Shown: positions 44,401-55,599 of the stretch, piece by piece
Numbering within the stretch: the stretch's first letter is position 1
How the letters are laid out: every line of letters starts with the position of its first letter
DNA from: Zygaena filipendulae
Taxonomy: Eukaryota; Arthropoda; Insecta; Lepidoptera; Zygaenidae
DNA length: 64,000 nucleotides
Assembly: GCA_907165275.2 (NCBI GenBank)
Contig: OU015650.1
Coordinates: forward strand, 7,036,001-7,100,000
Direction of reading: 5' to 3'
Notes under the pieces: model-generated
The model's database searches: none
What the model saw: only the letters and a program-made list of their open reading frames with translations
What the model was told of the DNA's origin: nothing
Program-made: the position numbers and the translations under genes

Positions 44401-47400
44401 CAAGAGACGCTACTCATTACAACTTTACGAAAACAACTTTATTACGTCAAACTCTTTGGTGTGCATATGCTACAGGTAAAGTTGGTAGTGCAAACCTAGT
44501 GCTAATAAAAACATTTTGTGCTACTAATACGGACGTAAGTTATTGAATCAACCTACCACCCCACCTACCCAACCATACATGTAATTAATAATAATAACAA
44601 TAATGGATTATTCACAACACACAGAAATTGTTTTATTACTTGCATAAATGCATGTATCTTATCACGCTTCACTGTTCTATAGAATCCAGAAATACCCTTT
44701 TGTGAACTTGGCCCCGCGATGCACTACGGTCGCATTAACTCGCTATCGATGTGCGCATGGAAACCAATATTTATGACTTCTGGGGAACAAGATAAGAGCA
44801 TCAGAATATGGAACTATATGACCGACGATGTCGAAATGATCAAATTGTATCAAGAGGAAATACATTGTGTTTCTTTACATCCAACTGGTAGGTAATGTTG
44901 TCTTATTCCTAAAGTACGTACGTACTTCCCAGGCATTCCTAATAGAATTCGTATGTTAAAAAATTACGTTTATTTTCAGGTCTATTTTGTCTAGTAGGAT
45001 TTTCCGACAAGTTACGTTTCATGGTTGTCCTCATTGATGATTTTGAAGTGATGCGTGAGTTTCCTATACGGAATTGTCAACAGGCGAAGTTCAGCACCAA
45101 CGGACACCTTTTTGCGGCAGTCAATGGGCAAGTGATACAAGTTTTCTCATCGGTATCGTTCCAAAACGTATGCAACTTGAAAGGACACAACGGGCGGGTA
45201 AGAATAACATTATTATGTTCTACGGACTTATTTTTCATTTGCAAAATAATAATCATACAGTGCCACCAGGTTCAAAGACAATCAGATAACTTAATTTTGC
45301 AAATACATACGATGACGTATGATATAAACTGAACCACCAGAACCACCAGACTCAGGGTCGTGAATGGATGAAATCCCCGGCACCAGGCGTAATAACATCA
45401 CATTGAAATTGAATTTGCAGGTAACATGTCTGTCCTGGGCAGCCAATGATTTGACGCTGGTGTCGTGCGGGACGGAAGGGGCTGTGTACGAATGGAGTAT
45501 GGCCACGGGACAACGAGTTGGCGAAATAATACTGAAAACTAACCAATTCAGCGCTTGTGCTGTTAACAGGTCACTTTTATACTTTTTTATTTATTTCGCT
45601 TCACATCTTTATAAGATCCACCATCAATCATGCGGTTCATCTTTTTTTAGTATCGGGAAAACAACCTTCGCTGTTGGAAGCGATGGAGAAATTAAAGAAA
45701 TAGGTTCTAACACCATCAGAAGGAACTTGAGTTTGATCGGCTGCGCGTTGGAGACAGCTGTTTTGTCGCGTTCGGATATGATGCTCTTCATAAGTGGCGG
45801 CGAAGGTGGAGTTACAACTGTGCAACTACCTCTATTAGACAAAGCTATATTTAACGAGTTTCATATGCACAACAAGAAAGTGACCTGTCTTGCTTTGGCT
45901 TATGACGATCAGATCCTAGTTTCCGTCGCGGAAGATGCGTCTATATGTTTGTGGAGATTGACAAATGCCGACGGTAGAGCAATAGCTCTCGACAAAGACT
46001 TTTCATATGCAAAAGAGATCTTGATTAGTAAAAAGGATTTACAAGAGAAAATTAATAGTATCAACGTAAGCAAAGCAAAATAACCTAAAATTTTTAATAC
46101 GGTTTTATAATTAGACTAAGCTGTTTGCCTGGCGGTTCGACCCATGTCGAATTCGGATTCTTTCGGGAACTCATTGCTCTGTGATAAAGATTATCCTATA
46201 TTACTGTAGCTTTCTATTAGTGAAACACCTTTAGTCTTCCACAAATAGAAAGCCTAGTCCCTAGAAATAAACTATTACTAAGATGATGAGAAATAATGAC
46301 AAAAGTTTATTATGATTTGTAGTTGCTGAGCACAAGAATGAGTGAACTCGAGACAGAACACGCGTACCAACTTCGTCAAGCTGAGGCCATACAAGCAGAA
46401 AAATTGAAAGAGGTTCACGAAGGTTATTGTGCTGCTATTGAAGAACTCAAAGAAAAGAACGAGGTACGTATACTTGTGACCACCTTTTTGGGTAACAAGT
46501 AGAGTTAATTTGATATCGTATGCTAAACATTATTTCATCAAACAGCAAATGGAAAATGAACACACTCACGAAATAGGGATGATTCAACAAGATATCGCCA
46601 AGCTGCGCTCTGACCACGAGAGAACTCTCCAAGCCCTGGAGGCCGACTTCAATATACGTCTCATTAGCGAATACGACAGATATCAGGTAACTGTATTATT
46701 TTGGAACATCATTTTACTTATTATCTATACATATAAAACAGTAACGTGACTGAATGACTGACAAGTGACAACGCTCATCTCAACTCAAACCACTGCAACT
46801 AGAAAATTGAAAATTTAGGAGACAACTCCTAAGTTGGCGAAAAGTGCGAAACGCAAATATTGCAGGAAGTTAATGAATATAAATAATGTTATTGTTAAAA
46901 TCACCTATCCGTTTAAACTTCACAATATTATTATTAGTTATTAACCTCCCAAAACCCCTCTAGATCTGCGCTACTCCTAAATACTTGCCTACAAAGCTTG
47001 CGTACCTACGCTATTCTATGAATCATAATTATTATACTATATTATTCATTTTATATGAGTTGTTTTCTCTAGAATCTTGAAGATAAAACGGCTCGAATGC
47101 GAAAAGAGTACGAGGAAAGATTGGAAAGTCTCGCTGAAAGCAAGCGTAAGGCATTAAGAGAAATGAATGATATGTTCGAAGCTAAACTTGAGGAAAAAGA
47201 TCTTATTCTACAAGAGGTAAAGTTAATTAAAAATAAAATCCTATACTGGATGTACAGTTGAACGAGGGACTTATTGAAAACCTCGACGTCTCATAGTTAC
47301 ATGTGACTAAGATACATATTGTGATTTGTGACTTAGAAAAATATAAGTAAATAAAAAAGCACTAATAAATATTATACCGTGGACTTACGTGAGTGATAAT

Positions 47401-50400
47401 TATTCACATCAGATTTGTTGGCGCGCCAGCAGCAATACAAAGGAAAGGCACGTTGAATGACTTGTAGAGTATAATCCGTCGGCGCTCGATTTTCGTGAAT
47501 AACTTGTTCTGCACTAGAATTAAATATTTGTTTTTTAGACAGACAAGTTCTTCGTTAAACCTTACGACAGTCAAATTGATTAAATATTTAATTTTTGATT
47601 TAAATGATCGGTTACTAGTTACAAGAGCAAGCAGATATGGAAAAACGTGAACACGAAACAATTAAAGGTTCAATTGAGGAAGACGCTGACAGAGAGATAA
47701 TAGAAATAAAAACAGCATACGAAGTACAACTAAAAGAAGAGAAAGACGCTAACGTCCGGCTGAAAGGGGAAACTGGACTTATGAAGAAAAAGCTGATTAG
47801 CGCAAACAAAGAAATCGATGAATTTAAGCACCAAGTCTCACAATTGAAAGGTAGACTGAAATTTGAAATAGATACGAATATGTATAGTTTTTAGATTTTC
47901 GCGTTTTGAGCACATTATATTATGTAAATTACGCGGGACTTGAACGCGATGTTTTTATTACCTTTTTTGCCTGACGTTTCGGCTGAGTTGCATCACGCCG
48001 TGGTCACAGGCTGACTAAAGCATTGCGGCGTCGATAGCGAGCCGCGCGGGCAGATTCCACATCTACCCTCACTGGATGTTCTTTTTTATTAGATGCACTT
48101 TTAAGGTCCCTGCACACTACACTCACTCGGTCCGCGTTCACCGGTTCCGGACGGCCGCAACGATTTTTTGTTTTTTGAATTATAGGATCCCATGTCGTAG
48201 GCAACCTATATCCGTCATCTCGATTGAAAGTTTTGTGTTTCTTTATTTCAACCGCTTCACGCACTATCCTCGCGTAGTAGTGACGTTCAGTTGAGAGAAC
48301 CTTCAAACGATGGAACTCAATCCAGTGGTTCAGATCCGGTTGCAAGATGTGTTTCGCGACGGCCGATTTGTGAGTCTGTTGTTTTTTAATTGCTGTTATG
48401 TGCTCTTTAACACGATCTGTAATTGGTCGCTTTGTCTGTCCTATGTATGAGCTACCACAACTGCAATCTATCTTGTATACTCCCGGAGATTGAAACGGTG
48501 TTTTATCCTTTGGGGACCGTAAAAGTGAAAACATTTTGTTGGTAGGCTTGTATACTGTTTTAATAGAAAATTTATTGAGTTTGTCTCCAATTCTGTCAGT
48601 AACACCTTTGATATAGGGTAGGAATGCTGGTTGCCGGCTAACTTCTGGCGGTCTTTCCCGTTTCCCTCTCCGCGAGCAACCTCTCTTCGTACTGTATCCG
48701 TTTTGCTTTAGAACTCTGAGGACATGTTGCAATTCTTTCTCAAGGTGTTCATTGTCACAAAGATCATAAGCTCTATTAGTCATTGATGTAGCAACAGATG
48801 ACAGATGACGAGGGTGATGGTGCGAAGAGGCATGCAGATACCGATCTGTGTGTGTGGGTTTGCGGAATACAGTGTGAGCCAGAGATCCATCTTCTTTTAC
48901 CATTACTTTAACATCCAGAAATGCCAACGATCGGTTAGACTCTAATTCACAGGTTAACCTAATTCGAGGGTGTATTGAGTTTAAATGTTTCAAGTATAAA
49001 GCCACGTCGTCTTGGTTTCCCCGAAAAATGCAAATGCTTTAGTCAGCCTGTGACCACGGCGTGATGCAACTCAGCCGAAACGTCAGGCAAAAAAGGTAAT
49101 AAAAACATCGCGTTCAAGTCCCGCGTAATTTACATAATATAATTACGAATATGTATACACTGAAGTTCATTATTATTATGGCAATCGTTGCTATTTCTTT
49201 TTTAGCGGAACACAAACAGTTCCAGAAAGTTATTTCAACACTAGAGCGTGATGTAGCCGATTTGAAAAAGGAGATATCTGAAAGGGATAGCACTATACAA
49301 GACAAAGAAAAGAGGATATACGAACTTAAACGTAAAAAGCAAGAACTAGAAAAATATAAGTTCGTCTTGAACTTCAAGATAACCGAGCTCAAAAATCAGG
49401 TAGGTACTTGGTTTAGGGGTTTGTTTTTTAATAATAGTATTACTAGAATTGACTTAAGAAATTATTGTATAAAAGTCAAGTATTATATAAATATTTTGAC
49501 TAATAGATTGAGCCTAAAGAGCGCGCTATTGCCGAGTTAAAGGTTCAGATAGACGACATGGAGAACGAGGAACTCAAATTGCTAAACGTCAAGCACGATC
49601 TTGGTATGAGAGTTCGGTAGATAGTTTTAAGTCTAGGTCATCGGGAAAAGTTACAGCTGTAGATAATGATCCTAACATTGATATTATTTTGATTCCAAAA
49701 CAGATCGACCCGCTAGAACGCGATATAAAAGTGAAAAAAGTCAGAATACTCGAATTGGAAGAGTCCCTAGAAAGTCTTCTAAAGCAAAAAACTTTTCGCG
49801 GTAAATGAATGGATGTTTTTGATCGAGATTACGATTACGATCTACAGACTGTTGTTATATCATATATATATATATATATTAAATTTTTCGTAGTATGTAG
49901 TACATTCGCATGAAAAAATGTAGTACTCGTATCATTTTTCACAATAATGTAGGTACTTATTAGTTTTTTCACCTTAATAACTAAGCGTTTTCTGTACATC
50001 AACAAGAAGCAATGTTGTTATTGTATATATACTAGTATTATTCGCAAACAGCAATTTTCATTGATTTATCAGTATTTTTAACAATTTTCAGAGCTTAAAA
50101 TCAGTCAGTTGAACGATAAATTGACATCAGCTAAAAAGGACTTCTTTAGCGAAGCTGAACGTAATTTGACATTGAAGAACACTTTAAAGAAGATTAAAAT
50201 CGATTTACACAACATGACGGCGAACTTTCAGGACCCGAATAAACTGAAGCTAAATGTTAAGGTAATATAAGGGTTGGGCTGCACTTGACATCACAGATCG
50301 GTCACTCGGATCACTTTGGTTGTTGCTTTATATTACAGTGATACTGGTAGAGGGCTATTCATTACGTAAGATAGTTTTCCAACTCACATTCCCCGTATAC

Positions 50401-53400
50401 GTATCAAAAAATAAGTCTTGTTTCTTACAATGCTTAAGATTAGTATATACCAAAATGGCGCCAGTACTCTTTAGGGCTGCACGGGATCTAACTAGACCCC
50501 TCCCTTCTATTGAGAAAAAGAAAGATTTGTTTGGAAACTCCCCCCACTACCGTCTTATGGTAGGTTCACACGCGTGCGTTCAACTCTACATTCAACGTGC
50601 ACATTCACATTCACGAGCGTGTAAACGGTACGCCCGAGCCCGTGAACGCGCCTGTGAACGTGAATGCCGCGAATCGGGCAAGTGTCGGTTTTTTGGCAAA
50701 GTTCAAAGGATGAATGTGCGGGCGCCCGGTGACTGTTTACACGCACGCGGGCAGTCAGTCTGTCCCGCGCTTTCGCGACGAGTGGATCTTCATTCAACGT
50801 TGCTAAGAAAGTCGCTACGATCGGATATTACAACATGGCGGAATGGTCAAACGAGACAATTTTGATTTTGTTTCTTTTTCCAATAAAAATAAGTTAAGCC
50901 AAAGGATATGGCAGCAACAACACCGAGATCCTCGCTGCTCGCCATTCTGGCACTGACTGACACGACGGCGTGCGTGTAAACAGCTTGAATGTCCGCCGGC
51001 CCGGGACGGGCTGCATGCCGCGCAGCCCGCCAGGCAGCCCGCCGGGCTGCACGGCGCGCGTGTGACCGTAGCATTACGTTTAAATTAACAGCACGTCAGC
51101 GCATAGATTCACATATTATTTTAACCAACCTTGAAGCATGCAGACGATACCTCAACAAAATTGTAAAGACCTTGAATAATGCACATGGTACTCTAACGAT
51201 TTATTTTTTTATAAAAAATCTCAAATAAACTGTGTAATAATTCTTATGCAACAGGCCCTGTTCCACAAATACGTGGAGGATATAGATTTCGTACGCAGTC
51301 GGGTCGCTGAAGATGAGGCTATAAGAGAATTTAATAGACAGCGAGACCATCTTGAGAAGCAAGTGGCCGGTCTCAAAGAACAGCTCGCGAAGTCTCTCGG
51401 CGGCTCCAAGAGTGACATCGGTAAAATTATGGATGTAAGTGGTTTTACGGATATGGTATGATGCATTTTCAGCTTAACCCTGGAAAGATAATCTGCGTAA
51501 AATTGACGCATATGCGTTCGAAATATTGCTCTCTCGTTTTTAATTTTGCGAATCTGTTGCTGTGCTTTTAGGACATCTCTCACGTTGCTTAGACCTTCCG
51601 TGAGGCGCATGTCTCACTGAGGTAAGTGTCATCAATTTGGAAATATAACTACCACGTGAGTCAAAATGACGCATGATTATCTTTTAAGTGATTTTTGAGA
51701 TTTTGACCTAAATAGACATTCATGCTGTTTTTTTATCTGATGATACTTGTTACTTTGTTTTATGTATTATTTATATATTTTCGTAGATATCCTGATAAAA
51801 TAACGCGATAATGGACAGTAGAATTTTGGGAGAAGATCGTATCCTAAGCGTTTTTTTAGAGCGTGATGACGAAGCCGTCTGTGAGGACATGAGAGTGAAG
51901 ACGACGTGCAGAGTGACTTCGAAAAAGGTTTTATGACTAAGGAGAGAGAAGACAAGGCAACGTCCAGCAGAAACGAACCCTTACACGAAGAAATGATTCA
52001 AGAACTGGCTTCTTCCTCGGCTTCTCATCGAATACTGAACTTGCCAAAGCGGACTGTTAGAGGCAAGGATTGCTGGTCGACTCACAGGACTCACAAGACG
52101 TAACAGAGTATCAGCACTGAATATTGTTAGATGTCAAAGGAGTCCGACATGTATATGATGATCCTCTCAAGATTAAAATTTTTTTTACTCATGAAATAAT
52201 ATATATCGAAATTGTAAGATGGACAAATACCGACATATCGTTGGAACGGAAATCTATGATTGTTGCTATATTTCGTGACAAGAATGAATGAATCCGTGCT
52301 TTGATTGGCATCCTGATGATGACAGCAGTGAGGAAAAAATACGACGAAAGGAAAATGCATCGTGAAAATGCGAAAAAATCTATTTGCCGACAACATAATA
52401 TACCTAGATATGGAAGAAAGTTGTATCTGACTTATTGGAATATAACTGTATGTTCCTATCATTTGATATATATAATGTCTTTATTACTGAGTTAATAACT
52501 TAAAATGGCTGATAATTAGGAAAAAAAAAGTTATTTGTGATAAAAGAAAAAATATTCTAAATTTTTGTTGATTTTTGAAGACGTTTTATGGTTCGGTCTT
52601 GTTTTTATATAATAAATAAATATAAATATATTAATTATGGTATTTATCATTTTATCAGAGTGTAAAAAAATAATACTGGTAAAGTTTATTTAAATCAATA
52701 AATAAAAAATCACATTACTACTACTTAAAACTTATGCGTCAATTTTACGCATGATTATCTTCTACGTACATCAAAATATGATTATCTTTCTAGGGTTAAA
52801 TACAAACTTATATACGCTGTGGTAAAATAAGCTGTAAATATTGAAATGGTTGAAAATATACTTACACCGATAAAAACAATCATAAAAAAAAAAAAAAAAC
52901 AACCTGTGAAGGTGCCCGCTGCTCAATCGCTTAACACACACATCACCGTGCGCCAGTATCTTAAGATCAATGACCTTGATCGAGCTGTTCAGCTGATGCA
53001 TCGCTCGCTGTGTGCGGGCGCATACGTATTAGTGCGCTACGTGTATTGTGTAAGCTTGTAAATGTAATTTTAATGTTTTTTCAATGAATTTATTTTCCTC
53101 ATATTCTAAAAAACTACAGAACTCTCAATGTTCGAATTTGAGCTAATTTTGCCACATCTTATATACCTAGAAGAAAATCAAAAATAAGAAAGATACTTGC
53201 TATTTTTCTTAGAGGAAAATGAAATGGAAATGAAAAAAAAGGGAAAAAACCATTTTGCTACTACATGTTGACCATTGACATACATTTGAGTAGAATGACG
53301 AATGGGACGAAATATCGATATGCATACAAAGCTTTCAATCATAGAACTCAATGAGTTTTTAAAAGTTGACAGTTCGTGTACCGCATATGCATGATGAATG

Positions 53401-55599
53401 GTAGAAACTTTTTCCCGCTTTTGTATCTGCAATCGACTAAGTTATAACCAGATGTTTTGGTTTTGTTTTCTAGAGGTGCAATAAAATAGTGTCTGGTTTC
53501 TAGCATCTTTGGTCCAACTATAGTATTTGCTATCTTTTCAGTCTGGTAATGTCTTTCTTGTTATGTATCAAATCTCTAGCGAGTTGGTTTGTGTAATTTC
53601 GCAGTCTCTCCTTATATTTGGCAAAATATCTGCTAACTTCCCCCTTGACTGTTGGCATTTCCAAATATTCATGTATCTCTACATTTTTAGCAAACCATGG
53701 TGAGTTTGAGGTTGCCGTCAATGCTTTGTTCTGACAGTTCTGAAACCTTTGCAGGATTTTTAGATTCGAGTTACTAGCTGATCCCCAGAGCTGGATTCCA
53801 TATGTCGATATGGGTTTTATTATGCATTTGTAGACTAGCATTTTGTTGTTCAAAGTAAGCGGTGATTGTCTCCCAATCAGCCCGTAGAGTCACTTAAATT
53901 GTAAATTCGCTTCTTTCCGTTTTGTTTTTATCTGAGTAGCCCATAAACCATATTAACCTTCGATCGAAATGAAGTCTAGTATCATACACACTTTTCTGTG
54001 GGCAGTTACTCCGGACAATGGTAGAAGCTTGCATAACTTAAATCGCCGTGTCATTTAAACTTACAGGAAAACTGTACTCTCCTTACCGAGATCAACAATC
54101 TACGCACCGAGCTCAAATCGACCCGTACACGGTGCTTTCAAATGGAGTCGATCCTAGGACTGTCTGCGCGCTACGTCCCCCCGGCCACCGCGCGGGCTAA
54201 ACTCAAGCACGTCACCGAAGATCGGGAGAAACTCGACGAGAAGTTTAAGCAGAAAATTGACGTAAGACATGCATAAATGACGCTACGTTACGCTAAAAAC
54301 GCTGGCTTGCTGTATACGTATTCATATCCTCGAGTGTACACATTGATTGGTATTATGCTTCAATTTCAAATGGAATTTTGAATCAAACTATCGCTCTACA
54401 TATCTCTTATAATCACTGATCCATACTGAGTAGGGAAGCAATAGGTTCATGTGTATAATAATAATAATAATCCACTTCACAACACACAGATCTACTTGAT
54501 CCCACACTAACCGCCGCACTCAGAGTCGACTTTAATGATTACTTAGTTAAGTATAGATTTTTAAAACAAAACTGCCGCAATCAGAGACGTTCAGTAAATT
54601 AATGTTAATTGGCATTTAATGAGATGTAACTTAATTAGTTAAATGCCAATTAACATTAATTTATTAAACTTGTCTGATTGCGGCAGTTTTGTTTTAAAAA
54701 TCTATACTTAACTAAGTAATCATTAAAGTCGACTCTGAGTGCGGCGGTAAGCTATAAGCTTGTGTCGTGGATACCAAGCAAACGTGGTATATACTACACA
54801 TATTATTACATATATATTATACTATAGATATATATATATACACACCCAGACTGGAAAATGGAACCCTGCGTTCATCACACAAAGTCCACTCCCACCGGGA
54901 ATCGAACCCGGAACCTCTTGATTAGCGGGCAGGCATGGTGACCATTGCGCCAATCGGGTCGGTATTACGCGCCCCTTTACGTAAATTTTAATTCAAGTCG
55001 GCTTTTGTCTGTTTTATGAGTATGCGTATCTAAAGATGTGTTATCAGTATTTTTTATTCGTTGCGTTTTTTATGGCGCGGCTGCTGAACGATAATTCCGC
55101 TAATGTCCAGTTAATGTTGTATTAAAATTATAGACAGCGATATGACAACAAACACGTCATGGTTTTCCTGCGAGAACCAGTTTTCATTTGCTCAGGGTAC
55201 AATGGCGGCCGGTTGGTAGCTGCAGTCCTCAGAAGAATAATGCTAGTTATTCTTCTGAGCTGCAGTCACTAGATAAGGCATTAGGAACCCACAACCATTG
55301 TCAATGTCATGTTAACTATTTGTGCTGCTTTTAACTTCAGCAACTGACAAATAGGTTTCAATTTGACAGATTTCATTGTAAAATATGTTGCCATTTAATA
55401 AAAGAAGAATACGTTCTCACGAAGATAAAATTTCCATACGATTTTCTTGTCATTTGCGCTGATTTTAGCCGTTACCTATATTGCACAGGAACGTGAAGAG
55501 ATCATTGTGGCGCTCAAAGAAGAAAACGAACGGCTACTGGGCAAAATTCGATGTCCAAACGAAGTCGAGAAAACGGAAACCGACATCAATGCAGAGTAA
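41472..55599 (+). CDS. CFAP57: cilia- and flagella-associated protein 57 (WDR65)
   Basis: Twenty-two exons: 41472-41536, 41768-41917, 42377-42656, 42727-42829, 43215-43368, 43772-43893, 44134-44239, 44334-44475, 44683-44887, 44980-45197, 45421-45569, 45651-46065, 46323-46463, 46546-46686, 47073-47216, 47619-47850, 49206-49399, 49507-49603, 50092-50261, 51255-51434, 54067-54261, 55489-55599. Phases agree throughout, giving 1237 aa (human about 1250). Residues 1 to about 700 form WD repeats; CFAP57 landmarks are [34 protein letters not shown] and [13 protein letters not shown]. The rest is coiled coil, with [32 protein letters not shown] and [14 protein letters not shown]. The family sits on the axoneme, where it is needed for a subset of inner dynein arms. 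In an insect that points to sperm tails and chordotonal cilia (inference). Introns carry at least five mobile elements. Confidence 0.95.
41941..42202 (-). repeat. tRNA-derived SINE, copy 2
   Basis: On the minus strand the head at 42202 reads CGACGACCCGATTGGCGCAG (A-box region), then GGTTCCGGGTTCGATTCC (B box). The body ends in an (ATT)n tail at about 41941-41953. It lies in CFAP57 intron 2. Confidence 0.85.
47887..49143 (-). mobile_element. Penelope-like retroelement, 5'-truncated, with inverted 107-bp ends
   Basis: It is inserted in CFAP57 intron 16 and flanked by an exact 14-bp duplication TACGAATATGTATA (47873-47886 and 49144-49157). The arms 47914-48020 and 49037-49143 are identical by eye in inverted orientation, as in Penelope elements with partial inverted terminal copies. 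The enclosed minus-strand frame carries the end of a Penelope RT and a GIY-YIG endonuclease. Identical arms and duplications suggest a recent insertion. Confidence 0.88.
48004..49037 (-). pseudogene. Penelope-like RT C-terminus plus GIY-YIG endonuclease, truncated
   Basis: The frame opens just inside the right arm ([17 protein letters not shown]) and runs about 340 codons to 48004. [12 protein letters not shown] and [17 protein letters not shown] are the RT thumb of Penelope elements. [20 protein letters not shown] is the GIY-YIG active region, with the arginine in [11 protein letters not shown] downstream. The catalytic RT domain and any true start are missing, so this copy cannot be autonomous. 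No frameshift is seen in what remains. Confidence 0.87.
49704..49800 (+). CDS. CFAP57: duplicated alternative exon of CFAP57
   Basis: Bordered by CCAAAACAG and GTAAAT, this 97-nt stretch is open in phase 0 and ends in phase 1, exactly like the constitutive exon 49507-49603, also 97 nt. It encodes [13 protein letters not shown].. against [13 protein letters not shown].. in the neighbour. About a third of residues are identical, and the I-x-P-x-E-R start is kept. A 100-nt intron separates them. Joining both would shift the frame; either alone joins the exon at 50092 cleanly. It therefore looks like a mutually exclusive exon in the coiled coil. A decayed duplicate is the alternative, but it has no stop and intact splice dinucleotides. 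Confidence 0.7.
50558..51073. mobile_element. PIF/Harbinger element, internally deleted, 516 bp
   Basis: The ends TGGTAGGTTCACACGCG and, from the right, TGCTACGGTCACACGCG are flanked by TTA (50555-50557 and 51074-51076), the 3-bp TWA duplication of PIF/Harbinger. Two opposed coding stubs remain. The + strand has [12 protein letters not shown] (50835-50897), like the start of the Myb/SANT-like protein. The - strand has [15 protein letters not shown] (50945 to about 50870), then FYWKKK, like a transposase start. The two meet at one deletion joint. It lies in CFAP57 intron 20 and is GC-rich compared with its surroundings. Confidence 0.75.
51478..52795 (+). mobile_element. piggyBac relic of the looper type
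   Basis: It is flanked by TTAA (51474-51477 and 52796-52799). The left end is CCCTGGAAAGATAATCTGCG then TAAAATTGACGCAT. From the right, CCCTAGAAAGATAATCATAT then, after a spacer, ATGCGTAAAATTGACGCAT. This is the asymmetric terminal plus internal 19-bp repeat layout of the cabbage-looper piggyBac. The body holds a broken, internally deleted transposase. It lies in CFAP57 intron 21. Confidence 0.9.
51812..52500 (+). pseudogene. piggyBac transposase, frameshifted and internally deleted
   Basis: The start at 51812 ([17 protein letters not shown]) and, in a second frame, [13 protein letters not shown] and [18 protein letters not shown] match the N-terminal third of piggyBac transposase. A further fragment reads [10 protein letters not shown] at about 52303. 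This joins directly to [10 protein letters not shown], which resembles the start of the C-terminal Cys-rich domain. The catalytic DDD core between them is absent. Several frameshifts and stops are present. Confidence 0.8.
52846..53440. other. unassigned intronic stretch between the piggyBac and Jockey remnants
   Basis: The + strand frame at 52846-53061 reads [17 protein letters not shown], then [12 protein letters not shown]. No domain is recognised and no splice context ties it to CFAP57. No gene is called. Confidence 0.3.
53460..53895 (-). pseudogene. Jockey-type non-LTR retrotransposon fragment (RT C-terminus)
   Basis: The minus strand reads [19 protein letters not shown], then [19 protein letters not shown] and [20 protein letters not shown]. 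This is the typical end of Jockey-clade RT proteins. It is cut at both ends, with no ORF1, endonuclease or catalytic RT block. Confidence 0.8.
54455..54961 (-). repeat. tRNA-derived SINE, copy 3, split by a MITE
   Basis: The head at 54961 (GACCCGATTGGCGCAATGG, then GGTTCCGGGTTCGATTCC) and the (ATT)n tail at about 54455 match 41941-42202. The body is interrupted at 54508 by the Harbinger-type MITE. It lies in CFAP57 intron 22. Confidence 0.85.
54511..54747. mobile_element. PIF/Harbinger-type MITE, 237 bp, uninterrupted copy
   Basis: A near-perfect palindrome starting CCGCCGCACTCAGAGTCGAC and ending with the mirror. TAA flanks it on both sides (54508-54510 and 54748-54750). SINE copy 1 preserves the empty site as CCACTAAGCTATAAGC, which confirms a 3-bp TAA duplication. 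Confidence 0.88.
55262..55488. other. end of CFAP57 intron 22
   Basis: A hairpin CTCAGAAGAATAA..TTATTCTTCTGAG lies just upstream, at about 55227-55259. Nothing else is recognised before the last exon. Confidence 0.45.

Noticed and set aside
45291..45842. Minus-strand open frames opposite CFAP57 exons
   Set aside because: They are antisense shadows of the WD-repeat exons without recognisable products.
49037..49143. Hammerhead ribozyme in the Penelope arm (CGAAACGTC next to GTGATGC)
   Set aside because: The required CTGATGA core is not present by eye and stems II and III do not form convincingly; a covariance-model search would settle it.
50320..50865. 181-codon + strand open frame
   Set aside because: It runs through the GC-rich Harbinger element end and the intron; composition explains the lack of stops.
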